Assembly: GCA_964518595.1 (NCBI GenBank)
Contig: CAZFHA010000005.1
Coordinates: forward strand, 92,239-156,238
Direction: 5' to 3'
Source: CAZFHA01 sp964518595
GTDB taxonomy: Bacteria; Bacillota; Clostridia; Saccharofermentanales; Saccharofermentanaceae
DNA: 64,000 nt
The notes under the pieces were generated by a model. That model was given only the letters and a program-made list of their open reading frames with translations, ran no database searches and was not told the DNA's origin. Position 1 is the first letter of the stretch; each line of letters begins with the position of its first letter. The translations under genes were made by a program, and so were the position numbers. Of this stretch, positions 17,437 through 25,111 are shown piece by piece.

Positions 17437-18882
17437 GTGGTATTTAGCTCAACCTTATTTTTGTTTTTATTTCTTCCGTTAACGATCTTCTTTTATTTTG
17501 TGATCCCGCCGCGGTTTTTAAAGCTGAAAAATACTGTTCTACTGCTGGCTTCTCTGGTGTTTTACGCTTGGGGTGAGCCGATTTATGTATTTCTCATGCT
17601 GTTTTCGATCACGATAAATTATTTGTTTGGCTTATTTATTGCCAAGGTGGATAAGAAGCTTTTCTTAAAACGGCTGCTGCTGGTCTTGGCGGTCATCTTC
17701 AACTTAGGTATTCTGGGCTACTTTAAATACTTTAATTTTTTTGTCGATAACCTGAACTCGATTTTTCACTTGTCCATTACTACCAACACAGTAATGCTCC
17801 CAATCGGCGTCTCCTTCTTTACCTTTCAGATTCTATCCTACACCATTGATGTCTACTGGGGTCATGTAGCACCGCAGAAAAATTGGGGCAAGCTGGCACT
17901 CTACATTTCTTTCTTTCCCCAACTGATTGCGGGTCCTATTGTGCGCTATATTGACATCGAAACGCAGTTGTCACAGCGAAAACACTCCATGGCTAAATTT
18001 TCTTCCGGCGCTCAGCGTTTCATCATCGGACTGGCCAAAAAAGTCCTAATCGCTAATCAAGTGGCGGTTTTTGCTGATATTGCCTTTGGGCAAGGCACGC
18101 CGCCTATCGTGATGGCTTGGGTTGGTGCTATCTGCTATGCACTACAAATCTATTTTGACTTTTCGGGCTACTCAGACATGGCTATCGGCCTGGGGCGAAT
18201 CTTTGGGTTTGAATTTCTGGAAAACTTCAACTACCCCTACATTTCCCAGTCGATCCAAGAATTCTGGCGCCGATGGCACATCTCCCTCTCCACCTGGTTT
18301 CGGGACTATCTCTACATCCCGCTGGGTGGTAATCGGAAGGGCAATGCGCGAACCTATTTGAACTTGTTTATTGTCTTTGCAGTCACTGGTCTGTGGCACG
18401 GAGCAAGCTGGTCTTTCGTGCTTTGGGGACTTTTCCACGGGGTATTTTTAGTCATAGAGAGGCTGGGATTTGGACGTGTGCTGAAAAAAATTCCCAGTAT
18501 TTTCCGCTGGATCTATACCATGCTGGTGGTACTCATCGGCTGGGTGCTGTTTAGAGCAGATAACCTTACCCGAGCTATCGCCTACCTACGCAGCATGTTT
18601 ACCCTAAAATCGATTGGGCTTACTATGACAATGGCCAACCTCAACGCCTTTATATTCTTTGCCCTTATCTTAGGCATAGTCTTTTCTTTTCCCGTGGCAA
18701 AAAAGTTCTGGCAGCCTCAAAATCAGCTGGATTACGAGACTACTGCTTCGGCAGGTAAACTGGGCTGGAAATACTACTTACAGGGTTATGCCCAAATTTT
18801 TGTCTGTATCTTTTTGCTGCTTTTATCCATTACCTTCCTGTCTGGTTCTGACTTTAACCCCTTCTTGTACTTTAGATTTTAG
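17437..18882 (+). CDS. AlgI-type MBOAT O-acyltransferase
   Basis: The likely start is GTG at 17437 after AGGAC; 481 aa. It has about ten membrane helices and the MBOAT core: QEFWRRWHISLSTWFRDYL, then the catalytic GLWHGASWSF near residue 315. AlgI-like enzymes move acyl groups across the membrane to polysaccharide acceptors. It follows the DHHW gene in one operon, and the pair should O-acylate a surface glycan whose identity is not shown here. No alginate or dlt genes are near. Confidence 0.88.
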   Translation: MVFSSTLFLFLFLPLTIFFYFVIPPRFLKLKNTVLLLASLVFYAWGEPIYVFLMLFSITINYLFGLFIAKVDKKLFLKRLLLVLAVIFNLGILGYFKYFNFFVDNLNSIFHLSITTNTVMLPIGVSFFTFQILSYTIDVYWGHVAPQKNWGKLALYISFFPQLIAGPIVRYIDIETQLSQRKHSMAKFSSGAQRFIIGLAKKVLIANQVAVFADIAFGQGTPPIVMAWVGAICYALQIYFDFSGYSDMAIGLGRIFGFEFLENFNYPYISQSIQEFWRRWHISLSTWFRDYLYIPLGGNRKGNARTYLNLFIVFAVTGLWHGASWSFVLWGLFHGVFLVIERLGFGRVLKKIPSIFRWIYTMLVVLIGWVLFRADNLTRAIAYLRSMFTLKSIGLTMTMANLNAFIFFALILGIVFSFPVAKKFWQPQNQLDYETTASAGKLGWKYYLQGYAQIFVCIFLLLLSITFLSGSDFNPFLYFRF

Positions 18883-18897
18883 GGCTGTTTACTCTTA

Positions 18898-19794
18898 TTA
18901 AGCTGGGCTTTGATACCTCCACCAAGTTTCATTCTGAACAGGATAGAAGCCGATAGAATAATAAAACTGCTGGGAAGATAGCACATAAGCTTTTTGGGCA
19001 CCGCGCTGCTTACATCTCTCAACAGCTTCGATAACCGCCGCTTTGCCAAGACCCATACGCCGATATTCTGGCAGGGTAAAAACCGGCTCCACATAAGCAT
19101 AGTCGCAATGGGGCAGGTGCCACATACCGCAATGGGCGGCATAGTCACCATTAGGAGCCACCACTAGGGTTCGGAGATGCGGATCAAAATTCGGAGCATC
19201 AAAGCCCTCACGCCGGTGCATCGAATCCAGTTCTTTTTGGTTGCGCTGACGCTGGTTATTGAAACCGCGCCAGATAGCATTATAATAGCGGTCAACATCA
19301 AAGCTTGCATCATCAAAGCCAATAATTCGATAACCCTCAGGAAGGCTGTAGGCTAAGTGGTTCATTTCAATCATTGCCACCGAAGATTTTTCTGTGCTGG
19401 GAACAAAACCTTTCATTAGAACCGTTCTTTGGAAGAGGGAGTCAGTGTCAGGGATGCTAACTCTAATTTTTCCCTCAAGGCTCAATTCCTTAATGGCATA
19501 ATCAATTAAGTCAGAGAAAATACCCTCATACTGTGGATCAAGGCAAAAATAGACCTCACCTAACTCACACTCATAGGTGATCAGCCCGATAATTACGCCA
19601 TCAACTTCCGCTAGACCAATACGAGACAAGTGATCCATATTCATGTAGGGACTGAATTGCCATACCCATCTTGCCCACAAATAATGCGGAGTAATTACCC
19701 TATCCTTATTAATCCGAATTAAGAAATCGTAAACCCGATAAAAATCCTCAGAATAGCCCAATTCATTTCTATACTTTCTAATTTTCACAGCCAT
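18898..19794 (-). CDS. GNAT-family N-acetyltransferase
   Basis: The start at 19794 (298 aa) has GGGGGG a few nt upstream. The C-terminal half (about 200-290) carries the acetyl-CoA-binding pattern VEPVFTLPEYRRMGLGKAAV followed by AQKAYVLSS and FYYSIGFYPV, typical GNAT. The N-terminal half may be a degenerate second GNAT fold. The substrate is unknown. The gene converges on the MBOAT gene with only 15 nt between stops. Confidence 0.85.
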   Translation of the reverse strand: MAVKIRKYRNELGYSEDFYRVYDFLIRINKDRVITPHYLWARWVWQFSPYMNMDHLSRIGLAEVDGVIIGLITYECELGEVYFCLDPQYEGIFSDLIDYAIKELSLEGKIRVSIPDTDSLFQRTVLMKGFVPSTEKSSVAMIEMNHLAYSLPEGYRIIGFDDASFDVDRYYNAIWRGFNNQRQRNQKELDSMHRREGFDAPNFDPHLRTLVVAPNGDYAAHCGMWHLPHCDYAYVEPVFTLPEYRRMGLGKAAVIEAVERCKQRGAQKAYVLSSQQFYYSIGFYPVQNETWWRYQSPA

Positions 19795-20187
19795 GCAGCC
19801 CCCCAAACACTAGACCCAATTTATCCTTTGATAATCTTTTCCTCAGCGAAAAACAAATATTGCCCGAACTGCATTGACCCCTACTCCAATGCATCCCTCC
19901 CAATTGGAATTAATTCTACCCTTTTAAAATCAAAAAGAAAACAGACCTGTTGCATTTCAGACCTGCATCCCGTTCTTTTTCCTGGGAAAATCCCTGCAGC
20001 ACATCAAATTTTAGGATTCTGCAACTTCTTTATAACTTTTTACTTTTTATCTCTTGACGCGAACAAACTTATACGTCAAAATATTTCTGTTATTAAAAAT
20101 ACTACTTGTTTCTTATTAATTCATTCCAGAGCGACATAAAATAGAATAACAAATGGTATAACATCTTACGTCGAGGGGGCAAAGAAG
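19795..20187. other. Upstream region of the cas locus
   Basis: No convincing gene lies in these 393 nt, and I do not accept the 103-codon frame from 19828 as real. An inverted repeat near the centre (annotated separately) and AT-rich sequence before cas3 suggest the promoter region of the type I-C operon. Confidence 0.4.
20054..20079 (+). promoter_or_regulatory. Inverted repeat over a probable cas3 promoter
   Basis: TTGACG (20054-20059) and CGTCAA (20074-20079) form a perfect inverted repeat with 14 nt between. The left arm also reads as a -35 box, with CAAAAT or a nearby AT-rich hexamer as a poor -10. This could be an operator that covers the cas3 promoter. Confidence 0.4.
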
Positions 20188-22413
20188 ATGAAAAGACCTT
20201 TGGCAGCGCACATTAGAGAGGATGAGGCAGGCAAGGTACCTCAGACTGTGGCAGAACACGTAGTGAGAACGGCCGATAAAGCGAGCCAGTTTGCAGCCGT
20301 TTTTGGGCATGGCGATCTGGGCTTTTTACTGGGACTTTTCCATGATATAGGGAAAATTGCCGATGCCTTTCAGCGTCGCATCTGGGATAATGTAGGGAAG
20401 GCGGATCACTCCAGTGCGGGAGCGATTCTGGTGAACCAGTGCTATAAAGTGATGGGTAAAATACTGGCCTACTGTATTGCCGGACACCATGGCGGATTGC
20501 CTAATGGGGGTAGTTCCGCAGACAGTGCTGAGGGGAACAGTCTGGCGGCTAAGCTCCAGCGCCAAGAGCTCTTGGATGATTGTTCTCATTACCCAGCTGT
20601 ATTAGAGGGAATTGTCTGGCCGGAGAACCCCAGTCTGAATCTAAAGCCGACCCATAGCAAAGAAGGGCAAGCCTTAGGTGAGAGCGTAGGATTCACCTTA
20701 GCCTTTTTTACGCGGATGCTCTACTCCTGTCTGGTAGATAGCGATTACTTAGATACAGAAACCTTCATGAAGGGTCAAGAGCGCCCCACGTCCACCGCCT
20801 CTATCGCCGACTTACTAAAGAGCTATCGCCAAAGCATCAACCAATTCTCCGAACCTAAGACGAATCTCGATGAGATCCGCAACCAGATTCTGAGGAATTG
20901 TTTGGCGGAAGGCACGAGACCGCAAGGGATATTTAGCTTGACTGTCCCCACCGGAGGCGGCAAAACCTGCTCCTCCCTCGGCTTTGCGCTCACCCATGCC
21001 CAAGAGCATGGGCTGCGCCGGGTGATTTATGTCATTCCTTACACCTCGATAATTGAGCAGAATGCGGAGGTTTTTCGGGGCTTAGTGGGCAAAGAACATG
21101 TGCTTGAGCATCACTCCGCTTTCGATCTGGGTACTCCTAATCCTGAGGACAAAGAGCAAGCCGACTGTTTAGCGCTGGCAGCGGAAAATTGGGATATTCC
21201 CTTAGTAGTAACTACCAACGTACAATTTTTCGAATCACTTTTTGCCAACAAAAGCAGTCGTTGCCGCAAGCTTCATAATCTGGCGGACAGCGTGATTATT
21301 TTCGACGAAGCCCAGATGCTCCCCACAGAATACTTAAAACCCTGCCTAATGGCCATCAACGAACTGGTGACCCAATACGGCTGTACAGCCGTACTTTGCA
21401 GTGCTACCCAACCGGCACTGGATGATTTTTTCCCCCAGCGGCTTAAACCCCAGGAAATCAGTCCCCAGACCGAAAAACTCCATAACTTTTTCAAAAGAGC
21501 CCAATTACGCCATATGGGCCAGTTACAGGACGAGGAATTGATCCATCGGTTAAAAGCAGCGCCCCAAGTCCTCTGTATTGTCAACTCCCGTCGTCAGGCG
21601 CAAGCCCTTTATGAGGGGGTGGCAGACAGCCAGGGCGTCTTTCACCTCTCCACGCTAATGTATCCGGAGCATCGCAAAGCGACTCTGAAGGAAATCCGCC
21701 TCCGCCTAGAGAAAACCTTGCCCTGCAAAGTTATCTCCACCAGTCTAATTGAAGCCGGAGTAGATGTGGATTTCCCCCTGGTCTACCGAGCGGAGGCGGG
21801 AATTGACTCCCAAATTCAGGCCGCCGGCCGCTGCAACCGCGAAGGCAAAAAACCGCTGGAAGAAAGTCTGGTCTACATCTTTGCAGCGGAAGAAAAATAC
21901 AACCGTCACCTAGCCCCCGGCCTAAAGCGCCCCAAAGCCATTGCCGGAATCATCCAAAAACAATATCCGGATGTGACTAGACCAGAGGCGATCAGAGCCT
22001 ATTTTCAATCCCTATACCACAGTACCGGCACAGGGCTAGATAGCAAAGACATCCTCCAGACCTTAGCCAATGGAGGCCAAGGCCTGAACATCCCTTTTGC
22101 CGAAATCGCTGAAAAGTTTAAACTCATCGAAGAAAACACCTATGCGGTAGTCATCCCGGTTAATGCTGACGTTCGCCGCGCCCTTATAGAGCTAGAAGAA
22201 GGTAAGGCCAGTCGCGCCAGCCTGCGCCTACTACAGCACTATTCCGTGAACATCTTTCCCCCTGCCTTCAAAGCCTTAGCTGGAGTGGGCGGGGTCGCCC
22301 TGTTGGGACATAAGAAAAATAGCCAAATGGGATTCCTCACCGACCTAAGCCGCTATGACAGCAAAAAAGGACTGATAATCCCAGAAAACGGCGGCGAGGC
22401 CATCTTTTGCTAA
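20188..22413 (+). CDS. cas3: Type I-C CRISPR nuclease-helicase Cas3
   Basis: Cas3 is recruited by Cascade to the R-loop and degrades the DNA. The 741-aa protein has an N-terminal HD nuclease (H24, HD at 52-53 in LFHDIGK, DHS at 73-75) and a C-terminal SF2 helicase (VPTGGGKT Walker A near 250, FDEAQ box near 370, AAGRCNREG near 550). The N-terminal HD then helicase order is standard for I-C. It normally precedes cas5 directly; here 11.9 kb of type III genes and an array separate them. Confidence 0.96.
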   Translation: MKRPLAAHIREDEAGKVPQTVAEHVVRTADKASQFAAVFGHGDLGFLLGLFHDIGKIADAFQRRIWDNVGKADHSSAGAILVNQCYKVMGKILAYCIAGHHGGLPNGGSSADSAEGNSLAAKLQRQELLDDCSHYPAVLEGIVWPENPSLNLKPTHSKEGQALGESVGFTLAFFTRMLYSCLVDSDYLDTETFMKGQERPTSTASIADLLKSYRQSINQFSEPKTNLDEIRNQILRNCLAEGTRPQGIFSLTVPTGGGKTCSSLGFALTHAQEHGLRRVIYVIPYTSIIEQNAEVFRGLVGKEHVLEHHSAFDLGTPNPEDKEQADCLALAAENWDIPLVVTTNVQFFESLFANKSSRCRKLHNLADSVIIFDEAQMLPTEYLKPCLMAINELVTQYGCTAVLCSATQPALDDFFPQRLKPQEISPQTEKLHNFFKRAQLRHMGQLQDEELIHRLKAAPQVLCIVNSRRQAQALYEGVADSQGVFHLSTLMYPEHRKATLKEIRLRLEKTLPCKVISTSLIEAGVDVDFPLVYRAEAGIDSQIQAAGRCNREGKKPLEESLVYIFAAEEKYNRHLAPGLKRPKAIAGIIQKQYPDVTRPEAIRAYFQSLYHSTGTGLDSKDILQTLANGGQGLNIPFAEIAEKFKLIEENTYAVVIPVNADVRRALIELEEGKASRASLRLLQHYSVNIFPPAFKALAGVGGVALLGHKKNSQMGFLTDLSRYDSKKGLIIPENGGEAIFC

Positions 22414-22430
22414 TGCAAGGGAGACGGAAA

Positions 22431-22496
22431 ATGAAAAAAGAACCGAAAAAGACAACCTGCCCAAGAGTCCCATTTATGGGACAGATATTCCTTTAG
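22431..22496 (+). CDS. Possible 21-aa peptide after cas3
   Basis: ATG at 22431 follows GGGAGACGG at workable distance and the frame ends at TAG 22494-22496 (MKKEPKKTTCPRVPFMGQIFL). A GTCCCAT/ATGGGAC palindrome lies inside it. It has no recognised homology and may be chance. Confidence 0.2.
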   Translation: MKKEPKKTTCPRVPFMGQIFL

Positions 22497-22503
22497 AATA
22501 GGT

Positions 22504-22544
22504 AAAAAAGAAAACCCGCCGTCTATGGGTTAGATAGCGGCGGT
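22504..22544 (-). terminator. Strong intrinsic terminator of the minus-strand crRNA-like RNA
   Basis: On the minus strand the stem CCGCCG-CTAT pairs with ATAG-A-CGGCGG (loop CTAACCC) and is followed by TTTTCTTTTTT (22514 down to 22504). It is far better as a minus-strand than as a plus-strand terminator, so a minus-strand transcript ends here, between cas3 and the type III genes that are both on the plus strand. Confidence 0.8.
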
Positions 22545-22609
22545 GCTTTCTCAAAAATATAACACAAAATTTCAACCCACAGGATTAGAGAATCCTGACC
22601 AAAGGTACT
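22505..22609 (-). ncRNA. crRNA-like regulatory RNA (CreA/CreR-like) with one pseudo-repeat and a short guide
   Basis: The unit is complete: TATAAT box (22616-22621), predicted start near 22609, one repeat-like stem-loop (22600-22569), guide beginning at 22568, and a terminator (22544-22504). The handle TGGGTTGAAAT differs at one base from the I-C handle TGGATTGAAAT. The guide TTTGTGTTATATTTTT matches the non-template strand at 22731-22716, at the start of the cas6-led III-D operon, next to TTC (22734-22732). Matches are at guide positions 1-5, 7-11 and 13-16; mismatches fall at 6 and 12, the bases Cascade does not read. By analogy with CreA/CreR RNAs of type I systems, it should direct Cascade to bind but not trigger cleavage. 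Alternatives: a relic of a lost array, or an antisense RNA to the mRNA leader. Confidence 0.7.
22569..22600 (-). repeat. Solitary CRISPR pseudo-repeat
   Basis: On the minus strand it reads GGT, CAGGATT, loop CTCT, AATCCTG, then TGGGTTGAAAT (32 nt). The genuine repeat has an 8-bp stem, a 4-nt loop and TGGATTGAAAT. Stem sequence is entirely different but paired on both sides, while loop length and 3' handle are kept. No second copy is adjacent. Confidence 0.75.
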
Positions 22610-22615
22610 TCAACT

Positions 22616-22621
22616 ATTATA
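22616..22621 (-). promoter_or_regulatory. -10 box of the crRNA-like RNA
   Basis: The minus strand reads TATAAT exactly. The -35 region (ATTTCA, 17 nt upstream) is weak, so the promoter may be moderate or need an activator. Start would be about 7 nt downstream, just before the pseudo-repeat. Confidence 0.55.
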
Positions 22622-22673
22622 GCGGAAAACGAACTAAATGAAATAGAATCTGTAAGTAGTTGTATAAAAACTA

Positions 22674-22702
22674 TTGACATCGTTGTACTAAAGTTGTTTA
22701 AT
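22674..22702 (+). promoter_or_regulatory. Promoter of the type III-D operon
   Basis: TTGACA (22674-22679) is a consensus -35 and TTTAAT (22697-22702) a good -10, spaced by 17 nt. Transcription would start near 22709. The strength of this promoter contrasts with the usual low expression of CRISPR genes and suggests that it is held down by a repressor, possibly the crRNA-like RNA. Confidence 0.75.
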
Positions 22703-22715
22703 ACAGCTATGAGCA

Positions 22716-22734
22716 AAAATTATAATACAAAGAA
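22716..22734 (-). promoter_or_regulatory. Predicted Cascade target: TTC PAM plus protospacer at the III-D operon start
   Basis: On the minus strand TTC (22734-22732) is followed by TTTGTATTATAATTTT (22731-22716), matching 14 of the first 16 guide bases. It lies at about +7 to +22 of the III-D transcript, so a bound Cascade, whose footprint extends toward the -10 box, would block initiation or elongation. Confidence 0.65.
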
Positions 22735-22756
22735 GTTTAGTTTTGGGAGGATCAAA

Positions 22757-22879
22757 ATGTTATGGAAAATAGTAACCTATATTTCTCACTATCTTATTTG
22801 CCTCTACATATTCGGCTCAGGTGCATGGAAACTGCTAAGTTTCCACCGTTCTTTGGCTCAGTACTGCATGGCATCCTAG
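22757..22879 (+). CDS. Possible 40-aa hydrophobic peptide overlapping the start of cas6
   Basis: ATG at 22757 lies 6 nt after GGGAGG (22745-22750), better spaced than the cas6 ATG (22762, 11 nt). It opens a different frame that reads MLWKIVTYISHYLICLYIFG and ends at TAG 22877-22879. The peptide is strongly hydrophobic, as in small membrane toxins. It could instead be a by-product of AT-rich sequence, with ribosomes using the second ATG. Confidence 0.3.
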   Translation: MLWKIVTYISHYLICLYIFGSGAWKLLSFHRSLAQYCMAS

Positions 22880-23640
22880 GCTGGGCGCTTAAGAAGCGCC
22901 CAGAAGTCTATGACTATCTTTTTGAAAATCGCAAACTGTCTGTGGGACAGCAGGATGTACCTAATCCATACTTGATTGTCGCTCCCCGTCATCGTTCCTA
23001 TTACGCACAAGGTGAAAACCTGGAATTTACGTTAGTTCTTCTTGGCCATGGAATTAAATACGCCAAAGACGTACTAGAGGTATTAGTAGAAACAAAACAC
23101 TTTGAGTTAGGGGCGGAGCGAAAGCCCTTTGAATTAGCTGGAATTTATCAGCCCATGCAAAAAGAAGCAATCTGGACACCTGAGCGAATTAACTTACAGG
23201 CACTAAGCATAGAGCAACTAAAGGGCGACAGGCTGGAGAAAGCCAATCATAGTTCAATCATTTTATTTTCACCCCTTCGTATTAGGCGCAATGGTCAGTT
23301 GCTAACGGAAATTGACTTTAAAACTTTGTTCCGCAATATTAGTCGGCGGGTAGCCGATCTGACCACTAGATATGGTGGGCACATCAATTTAGATGAAAGA
23401 GAATACCTTCTTGAACAGGCAGATTCTATTGAGACAATTTCAAATGGACTGTACTTAGTCAACCTCGAACGGTTCTCTAACCGACAGAATCAGAAAATGG
23501 ACATGAGTGGACTGCTAGGGACAATGACTTTTAGGGGGGACTTGTCACCTTTTGTTCCTTGGCTACAAGCGGCGAAGGTGCTTCATGTGGGGCGGAATGT
23601 AACTTTTGGGTGTGGCTGTGTAGATGTGGTGTATGGGTGA
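22762..23640 (+). CDS. cas6: Cas6-family pre-crRNA endoribonuclease of the type III-D module
   Basis: The 292-aa protein has the Cas6 layout. An N-terminal segment reads KFPPFFGSVLHGILGWALKK. The C-terminal part (about 165-290) has SIILFSPLRIRRNGQLL, a LFRNISRRVADLTTRYGG helix and the glycine-rich end HVGRNVTFGCGCVDVVYG typical of RAMP Cas6 proteins. Type I-C cuts its repeats with Cas5, so this Cas6 belongs to the III-D genes, yet only I-C-type repeats are present. It may act on them, on the pseudo-repeat, or be idle. Confidence 0.85.
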   Translation: MENSNLYFSLSYLPLHIRLRCMETAKFPPFFGSVLHGILGWALKKRPEVYDYLFENRKLSVGQQDVPNPYLIVAPRHRSYYAQGENLEFTLVLLGHGIKYAKDVLEVLVETKHFELGAERKPFELAGIYQPMQKEAIWTPERINLQALSIEQLKGDRLEKANHSSIILFSPLRIRRNGQLLTEIDFKTLFRNISRRVADLTTRYGGHINLDEREYLLEQADSIETISNGLYLVNLERFSNRQNQKMDMSGLLGTMTFRGDLSPFVPWLQAAKVLHVGRNVTFGCGCVDVVYG

Positions 23641-23676
23641 GAAATTCAAAAATCAATAAATAATTGGAGGTGCGTA

Positions 23677-25095
23677 ATGAAACAATCACTTTATTTAGTA
23701 GGATCAAATCCTTTACCAATTGCTATTGCTCTGGCTTATGATTGTGGCTTAGTTGAGGGCGGAGATTCATATAACGAAGAGGATAGAATTCATTTCTATT
23801 ATTCTGAGGAGACTGGTGGCTATTGTAAGAAGATAATAAATTGGTTAAAGAAGAAGTTTGAAGAAAAGGGTCTGCAGTTTGATTCCAATAACATTAGTTC
23901 GGAAATAATTGATGATGTGTACAATTCTTATTTTGTATATCATGAGTATTTAAACTCATTCAAAGGAATTTTCCAAGATGGTAATAATGTTGATAAGTTG
24001 GTTATTAATGTTTCTGGCGGAACCAAAGTTATGGCAACTAATTTCGTGCTAGCATTGAGCAATTTTGCTGCTTCAAGTGAATCTTCTCTGATTAAAGACA
24101 ATGTATCTGAGATTGATATTGATCCAGATAAAAATCTGTTGCGTATTAATAATCCTTTCTATCCTGATGCTCCACAGCTATACCCTTCTGGAGGGAAAAC
24201 AGTAGTTTCTATCTATGGAGATTTGATTAGTATAGATGATATTGTGGATTTGTATGAATACTCCAAACTTCCTTCAAATAGTAAATTTACCCTAGGTTCA
24301 CCGGAAAATACAATTGAATTCGGGAATAAGATTATTGAGAAACTCGACATATATCGAAAATTTCAGGACATGATTTTTTCTTTAAGAGACCTTGATAAAA
24401 GCATTGGCAAACTGAAGCAACTAAACATACATGAAAAAGATTTAATAAAGCTGTCGCACGAGCCAATAAAATCATTGATTAGTTGTAAAGAAAAACAAGC
24501 CAAAGCTTGTGATGGTAGTTTTATTCAAAGTTGGTATGATAATTTAGAAAATAGATTATCAGATGATAAGACCTGGTTTGTTGATTTTTTGGTATTATCT
24601 GAAATTTTAGAAAGGGATACTTCCGATGCCCCAAGGTACGTCATGTCTGAGAAAAAATTCAAGTATCTTACAGGTGTTTGGCTTGAAGAATATATTTGGG
24701 CAATACTTCGATCTATGATAAAAAATAGAAGTGGTTTTGAAATTCAAAATAACTTTGTAGTACATTCTAATGACGTAAAGTCAAATGAGAACACATTCGA
24801 AATTGATCTTGTTTTTAGGCGAGGCTTTGATATTACTTTTATTAGCTGCACAACAGACGAAGGAAAATACCTCTCTAACTCAAAAACGCGTGAAGTTTTA
24901 GCTAATTCTGAAGCATTAGGTTTGCGAACAAGAACTGTTTTAGTAACTATGTGTAAAAGAAGTTCTAAAGAATTTGCAGAAAGATATAAAGCCTTTTCGA
25001 CTAGACATTACAAAAATTTAAAAATTATTTGTTTAGAGGATTTGGAGAATATAAAGAGACTGGAAAAACGACTTTGTGAGATTTTTGATATTTGA
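23677..25095 (+). CDS. CARF-domain effector with PD-(D/E)XK-like C-terminus (Card1/Can2-like)
   Basis: The 472-aa protein starts after GGAGG. Its N-terminus LYLVGSNPLPIAIAL (4-18) and NVSGGTKVMATNF (111-123) are CARF signatures, which bind cyclic oligoadenylate made by Cas10. The C-terminal part carries GVWLEEY (333-339) and EIDLVF (375-380), as in DUF1887/Card1 nucleases, followed by FISCTT (388-393). Family members usually have ECK or a similar E-x-K there; this protein has S-C-T, so the catalytic lysine is absent from its usual place. It may use another lysine or be an inactive sensor. It sits just upstream of cas10. Confidence 0.8.
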   Translation: MKQSLYLVGSNPLPIAIALAYDCGLVEGGDSYNEEDRIHFYYSEETGGYCKKIINWLKKKFEEKGLQFDSNNISSEIIDDVYNSYFVYHEYLNSFKGIFQDGNNVDKLVINVSGGTKVMATNFVLALSNFAASSESSLIKDNVSEIDIDPDKNLLRINNPFYPDAPQLYPSGGKTVVSIYGDLISIDDIVDLYEYSKLPSNSKFTLGSPENTIEFGNKIIEKLDIYRKFQDMIFSLRDLDKSIGKLKQLNIHEKDLIKLSHEPIKSLISCKEKQAKACDGSFIQSWYDNLENRLSDDKTWFVDFLVLSEILERDTSDAPRYVMSEKKFKYLTGVWLEEYIWAILRSMIKNRSGFEIQNNFVVHSNDVKSNENTFEIDLVFRRGFDITFISCTTDEGKYLSNSKTREVLANSEALGLRTRTVLVTMCKRSSKEFAERYKAFSTRHYKNLKIICLEDLENIKRLEKRLCEIFDI

Positions 25096-25111
25096 ATTTA
25101 TGGAGGATTTT

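Noticed and set aside
19828..20139. 103-codon plus-strand frame upstream of cas3
   Set aside because: It has no ribosome site, an odd composition and no recognisable domain, and it covers the probable cas promoter.
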